The notes: generated by a model from the letters alone, not told the origin. 7,799 bases of DNA from an uncultured Acetatifactor sp. (GCA_947631715.1 CANRMK010000107.1:1-7799); one strand, 5' to 3'; shown: positions 1 through 6,310, numbered from the stretch's first letter. Numbers and translations are program-made.

Positions 1-1
1 A

Positions 2-691
2 TTGGATTATAATCAGGAGATAGAAGCGGGATGGCAGCATTATTTTTACATGGGGTTGAATGAAGAGACAACAGGAGCTTATTGCGCTGAGGATGCGACG
101 ATTTTTGGTGAATTTCAGACAAGTAAAAAGGACAGGTGTCAGGCAGAGCTGGAGCGCGCCGGAGAAAGACTAAGGGCAAGAGGGTTTGCAGGAAGCATTT
201 ATTTTTATTTGAGAAAAATGGTGATGACGTTCAATGACGGCCTTTTTGGATGGAGTAAGGAAGGCTGGAAATATGAAGATTACCCGGAGAACATGGCAAG
301 CAATACCAAAGTGACACGGACGTTGAGAAATATATTCTGCCCAGACGATTGGGACAATGACGCAGGCGGGTATGATGTTCTCTGTCAGCTTGTCTGGTAT
401 TTTGCCCTGTTAGGAATACCGGGAATATGCCTTATCCCAAAGGGAAAAATAGAAAAATTTGGCATCCTTATGGTCTCTTTTATGGGTGTCTTCTTTTATC
501 AAATGCTGTTTGAGGCAAGGGCAAGATACTTGTTCGTATTTTTGCCTGTCATTCTTTCTGTTTCTGTATGCGGATTCTGCGAATATGCAGATCGTGCGGC
601 GGCCTTTTGGGAACAGCGAAAACGGTCATTGCCTGTTATTACACGGAAAAAGGCACTGGAATCCGAGGGAACTGAACGATGGGAGCAGTGA
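2..691 (+). CDS. GT-C (family 39-like) membrane glycosyltransferase, copy 1, 5' end outside window
   Basis: This is the C-terminal 230 codons of an integral membrane protein. The frame is open at the left edge, so the leading TTG is an internal Leu codon and not a start. The residues align without gaps to 321-549 of the complete copy at 976-2625, with five substitutions (A/G, T/A, C/N, M/L, E/G). The visible part holds the family-like HYFYMGLN and NDGLFGWSKEGW motifs, then two or three hydrophobic segments (around VWYFALLGIPGICLI, ILMVSFMGVFFYQML and YLFVFLPVILSVSVCGF) and a charged tail ending ERWEQ. The role is inferred from the full copy: transfer of a sugar from a polyprenyl-phosphate donor at the outer face of the membrane. 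Whether this copy is full length upstream cannot be seen. No frameshift or internal stop is present in the visible part. Confidence 0.85.
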   Translation: MDYNQEIEAGWQHYFYMGLNEETTGAYCAEDATIFGEFQTSKKDRCQAELERAGERLRARGFAGSIYFYLRKMVMTFNDGLFGWSKEGWKYEDYPENMASNTKVTRTLRNIFCPDDWDNDAGGYDVLCQLVWYFALLGIPGICLIPKGKIEKFGILMVSFMGVFFYQMLFEARARYLFVFLPVILSVSVCGFCEYADRAAAFWEQRKRSLPVITRKKALESEGTERWEQ

Positions 692-707
692 AGAAAGGAT
701 ATGTTCC

Positions 708-740
708 ATGGAGAAAAATTTAAGGAATCACATGGCATAA
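708..740 (+). other. Conserved 10-codon ORF after glycosyltransferase copy 1 (possible micro-peptide)
   Basis: ATG to TAA encodes MEKNLRNHMA. An AAAGGA ribosome-like site sits about 8 bases upstream, and the ORF begins 16 bases after the stop of the glycosyltransferase. The same ORF exists at 2642-2674 as MGKNLRNHMA. Three bases differ, and the only amino-acid change is Glu to Gly. It may be a translated coupling peptide, the start of a lost gene, or chance. Coding status is unproven. Confidence 0.2.
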
Positions 741-746
741 TTTTGA

Positions 747-893
747 GGAGCGCTGGCAGCGCTGGGATCGGGAGGAATTGCCGGAGGCGTGATGACCTTG
801 TGTGTTCTTGGTCTGATCGCAGACGGTATTGCTGAATACGGATTCGATGCAATGATATTGTCGATAAGTTCGCATGAAGTAAACAATTACTGA
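747..893 (+). pseudogene. Orphan 48-codon open frame, probable 5'-truncated gene fragment
   Basis: The frame stays open for 48 codons after the point where the two duplicated copies diverge. It encodes a Gly/Ala-rich hydrophobic stretch (GALAALGSGGIAGGV, then VLGLIADGIAEYGF) followed by a polar tail ending HEVNNY and TGA. There is no good start. The first codons follow TAA and TGA in the same frame, and the internal GTG/ATG at 789/792 has only a closely spaced GGAGG. The composition resembles a membrane segment, so this may be the remnant of a gene whose 5' end was lost at the duplication junction, or a tiny membrane peptide started at 789/792. I do not recognise the family. Confidence 0.3.
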
Positions 894-900
894 GTATCAG

Positions 901-929
901 TTGCTTTAATCTGCATAATTTATTATAAT
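901..929 (+). promoter_or_regulatory. Sigma-A-like promoter for the full-length glycosyltransferase gene
   Basis: TTGCTT (901-906) and a perfect TATAAT (924-929) are separated by 17 bases, in an AT-rich stretch. The predicted start of transcription is near 936, about 40 bases before the chosen start codon. The -35 box matches consensus at three of six positions, so the call rests mainly on the -10 box and the spacing. Confidence 0.6.
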
Positions 930-963
930 TAGAGCAAGATGAAATGGGCAATATGGCATGACT

Positions 964-967
964 GGAG
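964..967 (+). promoter_or_regulatory. Ribosome binding site that decides the start at 976
   Basis: GGAG (within GGAGAG, 964-969) lies 8 bases before ATG 976. The alternative in-frame ATG at 958 has no purine-rich site at a suitable distance, and the candidate site would lie inside its coding sequence. Starting at 976 gives MKISDRMYELL, a natural N-terminus before the first membrane helix. Confidence 0.6.
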
Positions 968-975
968 AGTTGGAG

Positions 976-2625
976 ATGAAGATTTCGGACAGAATGTATG
1001 AACTGCTGCGGATTTTGATGCTGGTCTCTTTTTTGCCGGTACTGTTCTGTGTTGGCGTTATTGGAAATCATATGGATTATAACGATTCTATGAAGATAAC
1101 AACAAGATTGCCCGGCCAGGCGCTCTTCCTGATTGCCCTCGTGGGCTTATTTGTTTGGATATTGCTGTTCCGGAAATGCAGGAGGTTGAAGATAGATGGC
1201 AAAATTAACTGGGCTGCGGACTTTGTATTGATCGTCTTGTTCACAGCTCTTTATTTTGTAAATGTGTGGATCGCAAAAGAAATTTGTTTTTATCTGCCTT
1301 GGGATATCATGATCGTTCGGGGACTTGCTTACAAGATCGCTAACAGAGAGAGCATAGGTTACGAGTACTACCTTTCCATGTATTACAATAATATACCTAT
1401 AAGCTATATACTGGGAAGGTTATATCGAAAAGCGACTGAAATAAAGGATTACGCTTATCCCTTTGCCTATGATTTTATCTGGATACAGGTGAACTGCGTT
1501 CTGATCTCTGTCACAGGTTTCCTTAGCTGTCTTGTAGTCAAGAAGCTGACAAAGACGCTCATGCCTGTGATGACCATGTTTTTCTTGTTCCTGCTTTTGT
1601 GCGGGATATCGGCATGGAAGATCGCGCCTTATACGGATACATACGGATTGGTCTTTCCGATCGCCTGTATCTACCTTTATATCAGTTATAGGCAGGCAGA
1701 ACATATTTGGAGCAGGTGCCTGTGGCTCATTCTGGCTGTAGCGGTGGGAATGGCGGGAGGATTTGTGAAACCCAACGTCTATATTTTGATACTGGCGCTT
1801 TTGATAGTTGAATTTATAGAGTTACTGAGACATTTTAAAAAGCAGTGGATGTTTTTCCTGACAGAACTGATCCTTGTATTGGCTTTGTTAAAGGGAAACA
1901 GTATATTTCAGGAAAATATCATTCAAGAGATTGGATTGGATTATAATCAGGAGATAGAAGCGGGATGGCAGCATTATTTTTATATGGGGTTGAATGAAGA
2001 GACAACAGGAGGCTATTGCGCTGAGGATGCGGCAATTTTTGGTGAATTTCAGACAAGTAAAAAGGACAGGAATCAGGCAGAGCTGGAGCGCGCCGGAGAA
2101 AGATTAAGGGCAAGAGGGTTTGCAGGAAGCATTTATTTTTATTTGAGAAAATTGGTGATGACGTTCAATGACGGCCTTTTTGGCTGGAGTAAGGAAGGCT
2201 GGAAATATGAAGATTACCCGGAGAACATGGCAAGCAATACCAAAGTGACACGGACGTTGAGAAATATATTCTGCCCAGACGATTGGGACAATGACGCAGG
2301 CGGGTATGATGTTCTCTGTCAGCTTGTCTGGTATTTTGCCCTGTTAGGAATACCGGGAATATGCCTTATCCCAAAGGGAAAAATAGAAAAATTTGGCATC
2401 CTTATGGTCTCTTTTATGGGTGTCTTCTTTTATCAAATGCTGTTTGAGGCAAGGGCAAGATACTTGTTCGTATTTTTGCCTGTCATTCTTTCTGTTTCTG
2501 TATGCGGGTTCTGCGAATATGCAGATCGTGCGGCGGCCTTTTGGGAACAGAGAAAACGGTCATTGCCTGTTATTACACGGAAAAAGGCACTGGGATCCGA
2601 GGGAACTGAACGATGGGAGCAGTGA
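976..2625 (+). CDS. GT-C superfamily (glycosyltransferase family 39-like) integral membrane protein, copy 2, complete
   Basis: A 549-aa polytopic membrane protein with about ten hydrophobic segments. Layout: TM1 at about 12-30, a short acidic loop (NHMDYNDSMK), TM2 at 48-66, TM3 at 81-100, then the LPWDIMIVRG segment and YYNNIP (136-141), which resembles the YPNN-type motif of family-39-like bacterial enzymes. PYTDTYGLVFP (218-228) and GGFVKPNVYI (261-270) follow and also fit that group. The second half carries HYFYMGLN, a cytosol/loop region rich in charged residues, NDGLFGWSKEGW and three terminal helices. Such proteins use lipid-linked sugars to glycosylate cell-wall polymers or surface proteins; donor and acceptor are unknown here. 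A start at 958 is possible, but 976 has the better ribosome site. The gene has its own promoter and no obvious terminator, so transcripts may continue into the lipoprotein gene. The last 229 residues are duplicated upstream. Base composition is more AT-rich than in the downstream operon. Confidence 0.85.
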   Translation: MKISDRMYELLRILMLVSFLPVLFCVGVIGNHMDYNDSMKITTRLPGQALFLIALVGLFVWILLFRKCRRLKIDGKINWAADFVLIVLFTALYFVNVWIAKEICFYLPWDIMIVRGLAYKIANRESIGYEYYLSMYYNNIPISYILGRLYRKATEIKDYAYPFAYDFIWIQVNCVLISVTGFLSCLVVKKLTKTLMPVMTMFFLFLLLCGISAWKIAPYTDTYGLVFPIACIYLYISYRQAEHIWSRCLWLILAVAVGMAGGFVKPNVYILILALLIVEFIELLRHFKKQWMFFLTELILVLALLKGNSIFQENIIQEIGLDYNQEIEAGWQHYFYMGLNEETTGGYCAEDAAIFGEFQTSKKDRNQAELERAGERLRARGFAGSIYFYLRKLVMTFNDGLFGWSKEGWKYEDYPENMASNTKVTRTLRNIFCPDDWDNDAGGYDVLCQLVWYFALLGIPGICLIPKGKIEKFGILMVSFMGVFFYQMLFEARARYLFVFLPVILSVSVCGFCEYADRAAAFWEQRKRSLPVITRKKALGSEGTERWEQ

Positions 2626-2684
2626 AGAAAGGATATGTTCCATGGGTAAGAATTTAAGGAATCACATGGCATAATTTTGAGGAG
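1935..2684 (+). repeat. Direct duplication, copy 2 (pairs with 1-750)
   Basis: This partner of 1-750 covers codon 320 to the stop of the complete glycosyltransferase gene plus 59 bases of 3' flank including the 10-codon ORF. It ends inside the GAGGAG hexamer at 2679-2684, where the SD-to-SD repeat element begins. Confidence 0.95.
2642..2674 (+). other. Conserved 10-codon ORF after glycosyltransferase copy 2
   Basis: ATG to TAA encodes MGKNLRNHMA, with an AAAGGA site 8 bases upstream. It is the counterpart of 708-740. It sits between the glycosyltransferase stop and the ribosome site of the repeat-encoded leader, so it could be a link in translational coupling. Coding status is unproven. Confidence 0.2.
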
Positions 2685-2791
2685 GGATACAAGATTGAAA
2701 ATTAAAATTTTCAATCGCGAGATTTGTGTCCGCGCACTGCTTGACACAAACTCGTTATGCGCAAAGATCAGCGCGGAAATGAGGTGTAAAT
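2681..2791 (+). repeat. SD-to-SD repeat element, copy A, upstream of the lipoprotein gene
   Basis: Bases from about 2683 to 2786 match 7660-7763 at roughly 94%. The unit begins with a ribosome-site-like GGAGGG, followed by an 11-bp perfect stem at 2693-2703/2706-2716 that contains the TTG codon at 2695. A 7-bp GC stem follows at 2729-2735/2771-2777, and the unit ends with GAGG at 2781-2784, the ribosome site of the lipoprotein gene. Two alternative pairings overlap the GC stem: an 8-bp stem 2723-2730/2743-2750 (TTTGTGTC with GACACAAA) and GCGCA/TGCGC at 2732-2736/2758-2762. The only other copy in the window is in the array at the right edge. Confidence 0.85.
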
Positions 2792-2964
2792 ATGAAGATC
2801 AGAAAGAAATGTTCTCTGGCGGCAGCTGTGCTTGCGCTGACGGCAGTCTGTATGGCGGGCTGCGGAGGAGAAAAGAACGGCGATGGCGCTGCAGAGACCT
2901 GGGGCCCTCAGATCGAGGGCCTGGAATGGGGCATGAGCTCGGAGGATGCAGGGCAGCTGTATAG
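2695..2964 (+). CDS. Putative leader peptide encoded by repeat copy A, running on into the lipoprotein gene
   Basis: A TTG start preceded at 9 bases by GGAGG (2681-2685) opens a frame whose first 34 or so residues (LKIKIFNREICV, RALLDTNSLCAK, ISAEMRCKYE) match the peptide at 7672-7797. Changes between the copies are mostly silent or conservative (ATT/ATC, D/E, AAA/AAG, Y/F). Beyond the repeat the frame continues to a TGA at 2964, but from 2792 it overlaps the lipoprotein in another frame and reads as low-complexity Arg/Gly sequence, so that tail is probably incidental. Translation through here would carry ribosomes across the lipoprotein's start. It may instead be a non-coding repeat with a fortuitous frame. 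Confidence 0.3.
   Translation: MKIKIFNREICVRALLDTNSLCAKISAEMRCKYEDQKEMFSGGSCACADGSLYGGLRRRKERRWRCRDLGPSDRGPGMGHELGGCRAAV
2781..2784 (+). promoter_or_regulatory. Repeat-derived ribosome binding site of the lipoprotein gene
   Basis: GAGG followed by TGTAAAT precedes ATG 2792. The same spacing occurs in the right-edge array, where GAGG 7758-7761 precedes TTG 7769. The site lies three bases after the GC stem that closes the repeat (ends 2777), so folding of that stem could affect ribosome access. Confidence 0.6.
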
Positions 2965-3421
2965 CCTTACACAGACGGATCTCTCCGGGGCAATGACCTT
3001 TTATTCTCTGGAGGGACCGGTTGAGATATACGGCTGTGAGATGACGGCAGAACTGGTTTTTGAGGAGGGATACGGTCTGGTACGGGTATACGGCCAGGCG
3101 GACGCCGCGGATATTGAGCAGCTGGCTGCAGATATTACGGACAGCGTGGGAGAGAAGCCGTCTGGTTATCAGATCAATGAGCGTGTCGCCTGGAGCTCTG
3201 CACCGGCTGGTGAGGAATATACCCCTGAGCAGCTGCGGGAAGTGTATGGGCCAAAGATCAATGAAAGCGTCGATCTTGATGATATGATCCAGGTGACGCT
3301 GGCGAGTCCGCTGGTTCAGAATACGCTGTATCTGTCCGATTCCGCCAGGCCGGGATGGCTGGAGATCGATGCTGTGAACAGGGTGCATTTGGAGAAATCT
3401 GTTGCCCCTGTCAGCAGATAA
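2792..3421 (+). CDS. Putative lipoprotein of unknown function
   Basis: A 209-aa secreted lipoprotein. The N-terminus MKIRKK is followed by a hydrophobic stretch (CSLAAAVLALTAVCM) and a lipobox MAGC with the acceptor Cys at residue 24. A Gly/Glu/Asp-rich linker follows, and the mature domain starts near WGPQIEGLEWGMS. The mature part is acidic and shows no membrane segment. It has a short repeated-looking pattern of beta-type hydrophobics (MTAELVFEEGYGLVRVYG; IQVTLASPLVQNTLYL). It lacks the size and motifs of a BMP-type substrate-binding protein (usually about 330-380 aa), so it is probably not the missing binding protein of the downstream ABC importer, from which a terminator separates it. 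Its first codon and ribosome site lie at the very end of repeat copy A. I do not recognise the family. Confidence 0.8.
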   Translation: MKIRKKCSLAAAVLALTAVCMAGCGGEKNGDGAAETWGPQIEGLEWGMSSEDAGQLYSLTQTDLSGAMTFYSLEGPVEIYGCEMTAELVFEEGYGLVRVYGQADAADIEQLAADITDSVGEKPSGYQINERVAWSSAPAGEEYTPEQLREVYGPKINESVDLDDMIQVTLASPLVQNTLYLSDSARPGWLEIDAVNRVHLEKSVAPVSR

Positions 3422-3436
3422 GAGCAGATAAGACAG

Positions 3437-3468
3437 AGAGGTGCTTGCAAAAGCGCCTCTTTTCTTTT
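3437..3468 (+). terminator. Rho-independent terminator of the lipoprotein gene
   Basis: A 10-bp stem (AGAGGTGCTT 3437-3446 with AAGCGCCTCT 3451-3460, one G-T wobble) has a GCAA tetraloop and is followed by TTTCTTTT. It begins 16 bases after the lipoprotein stop. Confidence 0.9.
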
Positions 3469-3473
3469 ATACT
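3445..3473 (+). promoter_or_regulatory. Candidate promoter of the ABC importer operon, overlapping the terminator
   Basis: TTGCAA (3445-3450, four of six consensus positions) and TATACT (3468-3473, five of six) are 17 bases apart. The -35 box lies in the loop and inner stem of the preceding terminator, and the -10 box lies at the end of its T tract. Transcription would start near 3480 and leave a leader of about 100 bases. No better promoter is visible between 3474 and 3581. That stretch holds small imperfect hairpins (about 3508-3528, and GCCG/CGGC near 3552-3565) but no riboswitch core I recognise. Confidence 0.5.
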
Positions 3474-3581
3474 GGATTTGTGCAGCAGGGTCATTTCTGC
3501 GGCAAATGCGGGGAAAGCGTTTCCTGCGGTGCGCGGAAGAGACGTAAGAAAAGCCGTTTATGCGGCGGAATGTGAGGGAAC

Positions 3582-5150
3582 ATGGCGGAAGAATACATTG
3601 TGGAAATGAGGCACATCACCAAGCGCTTTCCGGGCATTGTGGCCAACGATGATGTGACGATCCAGGTCAGAAAAGGAGAGATCTACGCCCTGCTTGGGGA
3701 GAATGGCGCCGGGAAATCTACGCTGATGAGCATGCTGTTCGGCATGTACGAGCCGGATGAAGGAGAGATCTATATCCGCGGGGAAAAGGTAAAGCTGGAA
3801 TCCCCCAACCACGCCACAAGGCTGAATATCGGTATGGTGCATCAGCATTTTAAACTGGTGTCCAACTACACTGTAGCGGAAAACATTGTGATGGGCATGG
3901 AGCCTGTGAAGAAGATGCTGGGCTTTCTCCCTGTGGTGGATCTGAAAAAAGCCAACAGCGAGATCCAGGCCCTGTCGGAGAAATACGGGCTGGCGGTCAA
4001 TCCCACGGATGTGATCGAGAACATCAACGTCTCCACCCAGCAGAGAGTGGAGATCCTGAAGATGCTGTACCGGGAGGCGGAGATCTTGATCTTCGATGAG
4101 CCCACTGCCGTGCTGACGCCCCAGGAGATCGATTTCCTGCTGGAGATCATAAAGGGGCTCAGGGACAACGGAAAGACCATTATCCTGATCACCCATAAGC
4201 TGGAGGAGATCAAGCGGATCGCGGACAGATGTGCGATCCTGAACAGAGGAAAGCTCATCGATGTGCTGAATGTGGCGGACACCTCCACAAAGACCATGGC
4301 GAACCTGATGGTGGGCCGGGAGGTCAGCTTTGAGACGGAGAAGAAGCCGGCCGGGTTCGGCGATACGGTCCTGGAGGTTTCCGGCCTGAATGTGTACAAT
4401 AAGCAGAATTTTCATGTGGTGAGGGACGTGTCCTTTCAGATCCGCGCAGGGGAGATCCTTGCGATCGCCGGGGTGGCCGGAAACGGGCAGGTGGAGATCG
4501 CGGACGCCATTGCGGGGCTGATGCCTGTGCGCTCCGGGAAGATCTTGTTGAACGGAGAGGATATCACGGACATGCCTATCAGAGAGAGGACTTTAAAAGG
4601 AATCTCTTACATACCGGAAGACCGGCAGAACTATGGGGTGGTGATGGATTTTACTCTGTCTGAAAATCTGGCTCTGAAGAATTATTTCAAAGAGCCTTTC
4701 TGTAAAAAGGGTATGCTGAACCGCAGGGCCTTTGAGGAGAACAGCGGGCGTCTCATTGAAAAGTATGATATCCGGAGCGGCCAGGGCAGTTCCACCGTTG
4801 TGCGGTCCATGAGCGGCGGGAACCAGCAGAAAGCCATCGTGGGCCGTGAGATCGAGCTGGCCTCCCCGTTCATGATATTCGTTCAGCCCACCAGAGGGCT
4901 GGATATCGGCGCCATCGAGAACATACACAGACAGATGATCGCAGAGCGGGACAAGGGCAGGGCGATCCTGCTCATTTCCCTGGAGCTTGACGAGATCATG
5001 GACTGTGCCGATACCATTGCCGTGATCTACAACGGGGAGATCCAGAAGATCGCCCCGGCGGATACGCTGACCGCCAATCAGGTGGGCGAGTTCATGATGG
5101 GCGTAAATAAAAAGCAGGCCGTAAACGGGAAAGGAGGGCGCGGAGAATGA
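3582..5150 (+). CDS. Nucleoside-type (BMP/NupO family) ABC importer, double ATP-binding subunit
   Basis: A 522-aa protein with two fused nucleotide-binding domains, powering uptake through the two permeases encoded next. NBD1: Walker A GENGAGKST (39-47), Q-loop Gln88, Walker B ILIFDEP (168-174, catalytic Glu173) and switch His205. Its signature reads NVSTQQR (149-155) in place of a Gly-containing signature such as VGxQQR. NBD2: degenerate Walker A GVAGNGQ (297-303), signature SGGNQQK (411-417) and MIFVQPTRGLD (431-441), with Gln where the catalytic Glu normally sits. The switch region reads LLISLELDEI, with Ser for His. Asymmetric domains are usual in this family, which includes B. subtilis NupO and other purine/nucleoside importers. 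The exact substrate is inferred from the family and not proven. Start ATG 3582 has GAGGG a few bases upstream. The stop overlaps the next start (ATGA). First gene of a three-gene operon. Confidence 0.93.
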   Translation: MAEEYIVEMRHITKRFPGIVANDDVTIQVRKGEIYALLGENGAGKSTLMSMLFGMYEPDEGEIYIRGEKVKLESPNHATRLNIGMVHQHFKLVSNYTVAENIVMGMEPVKKMLGFLPVVDLKKANSEIQALSEKYGLAVNPTDVIENINVSTQQRVEILKMLYREAEILIFDEPTAVLTPQEIDFLLEIIKGLRDNGKTIILITHKLEEIKRIADRCAILNRGKLIDVLNVADTSTKTMANLMVGREVSFETEKKPAGFGDTVLEVSGLNVYNKQNFHVVRDVSFQIRAGEILAIAGVAGNGQVEIADAIAGLMPVRSGKILLNGEDITDMPIRERTLKGISYIPEDRQNYGVVMDFTLSENLALKNYFKEPFCKKGMLNRRAFEENSGRLIEKYDIRSGQGSSTVVRSMSGGNQQKAIVGREIELASPFMIFVQPTRGLDIGAIENIHRQMIAERDKGRAILLISLELDEIMDCADTIAVIYNGEIQKIAPADTLTANQVGEFMMGVNKKQAVNGKGGRGE

Positions 5151-6310
5151 AACCGGACAGGAAACAAGGAAATCAGCCGGAGACCAGACCGGAAAGGGAA
5201 TCCGCCGGCCGGGCGCATAGATTCTGGAATGCGGTGAAGATTCCCATTCTTGCCATTCTCATCAGCCTTGTTGCGGCGGGCGTGATCATAGCGGTGACAG
5301 GCAGCAACCCTTTCAAGGCGTATTACGCGCTGCTCCAGGGAAGCGGTCTGGCTCCCAAGTCTTCCTACGCCAATTACAAGAGCATGCTCACGGATTTCTT
5401 GAGCTATGTGAATTACTTTACCCCCATGATCTTTGCGGCGCTGGCAGTGGCCGTGGCGCTCCGGGCGGGACTTTTTAATATCGGCGTCTCCGGCCAGATG
5501 CTTGCCGCAGGCTTTACGGCCACGGTGCTTGTGGGCTACAGCCATTTGAACGCTGTGGCTGCAAAGCCCCTTGTGCTTTTGATCGGCATGGCGGTGGGAG
5601 GCCTTGCGGGGGCGCTTGTGGGATTTTTAAAATATCGTTTCAATATCAATGAAGTGGTCTCCACTATTATGCTGAACTATATTTTTCAGTATGTGGTCAG
5701 CTTCATGATCAATACCTACTATGTGGATCCCGTGTCCAGGCAGTCTAAGGAGGTGTCCCCGGCATCCAGGCTGACCCTGATGGACACGCCTGTGGGAAAT
5801 CTCAAGATCGATATCCCGCTTGGCATTCTTGCGGCGCTTCTTGCGGTGGTATTGGTGTGGATCCTCTTTGACCGGACGAAGCTGGGGTATGAACTGAAAG
5901 CGGTGGGCTTTTCCAGGAGCGCCGCCCGTTACGCCGGTATCCGGGTGGGAAAGTGCATGGTGCTGTCCATGACCATTTCCGGGGTGCTGGCCGGTCTGGC
6001 CGGCGTGACCTATTATCTGGGCTATATGGGCTCCATTCAGCCCAAGGTGCTTTTGAACACGGGATTTGACGCCATTGCGGTATCTCTGCTTGGCAGCAAC
6101 AATCCGTTCGGCATTATTTTTTCCACCATGCTCATCAGCCTGATCGGCAAGGGCTCCACCTATATGCGTTCCGCGGCGGGAGTGGACACGGAGATCGCTT
6201 CGGTGATCACCGGCATGATCCTGCTGTTCAGCGCCTGCAGCGCCTATTTCAGGTACCGCATGGAGAGAAAAAAGCGGGACAAAGAGCAGACGGTAAAGGA
6301 GGAGAAATAG
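5147..6310 (+). CDS. Nucleoside-type ABC importer permease 1 (BPD_transp_2, NupP-like)
   Basis: A 387-aa membrane permease with a charged cytoplasmic N-terminus (MKPDRKQGNQ to about residue 27) and about eight to ten helices from residue 30 onward. Family marks are ALRAGLFNIGVSGQML (104-119), NINEVVSTIMLNYI (166-179) and the cytoplasmic coupling region RTKLGYELKAVGFSRSAARYAGI (243-265). The helix GFDAIAVSLLGSNNPFG (307-322) is also typical. The tail is highly charged (RMERKKRDKE). It pairs with the following permease to form the channel of the importer. The start overlaps the ATPase stop by four bases, with AAGGAGG nine bases upstream, which suggests translational coupling. The next ATG follows its stop with no gap. 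Confidence 0.92.
   Translation: MKPDRKQGNQPETRPERESAGRAHRFWNAVKIPILAILISLVAAGVIIAVTGSNPFKAYYALLQGSGLAPKSSYANYKSMLTDFLSYVNYFTPMIFAALAVAVALRAGLFNIGVSGQMLAAGFTATVLVGYSHLNAVAAKPLVLLIGMAVGGLAGALVGFLKYRFNINEVVSTIMLNYIFQYVVSFMINTYYVDPVSRQSKEVSPASRLTLMDTPVGNLKIDIPLGILAALLAVVLVWILFDRTKLGYELKAVGFSRSAARYAGIRVGKCMVLSMTISGVLAGLAGVTYYLGYMGSIQPKVLLNTGFDAIAVSLLGSNNPFGIIFSTMLISLIGKGSTYMRSAAGVDTEIASVITGMILLFSACSAYFRYRMERKKRDKEQTVKEEK

Larger units (their letters stand above)
1..750 (+). repeat. Direct duplication, copy 1 (pairs with 1935-2684)
   Basis: Bases 1-750 match 1935-2684 at a constant offset of 1934 with no indels. I count 16 mismatches (49, 78, 79, 98, 100, 137, 138, 170, 218, 250, 574, 617, 660, 712, 713, 716), so identity is about 98%. 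Bases 251-573 are identical. The right boundary is sharp: after GAGGAG the next base is C in copy 1 and G in copy 2. The left boundary lies outside the window. Confidence 0.95.

Noticed and set aside
1..750. Insertion sequence as the cause of the duplication
   Set aside because: No transposase, terminal inverted repeats or target-site duplications are visible at the known boundary. The duplicated DNA is ordinary gene sequence.
499..1071. Long open frame on the minus strand across copy 1's end and the spacer (190 codons)
   Set aside because: It lies antisense to the glycosyltransferase end, the spacer and the start of copy 2. It has no family-like motifs, a composition typical of shadow frames (rich in Ser, Arg, Gln, His) and no sensible ribosome site or promoter.
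2741..2769. Perfect TTGACA in repeat copy A as a lipoprotein promoter
   Set aside because: No acceptable -10 box lies 16-18 bases downstream (AAAGAT or AAGATC at best), and the array copy has TTGAAA at that place. It is better explained as part of the TTTGTGTC/GACACAAA stem or as codons for Asp-Thr.
3474..3581. Purine riboswitch in the leader of the nucleoside importer operon
   Set aside because: The conserved purine-aptamer core is absent. Only small imperfect hairpins are visible.
3558..4415. Minus-strand open frame of 285 codons inside the ATPase gene
   Set aside because: It is a mirror frame of a strongly conserved, motif-complete ABC ATPase gene. Such antisense frames are common in GC-rich coding DNA, and its His/Gln/Asp-rich translation fits that.
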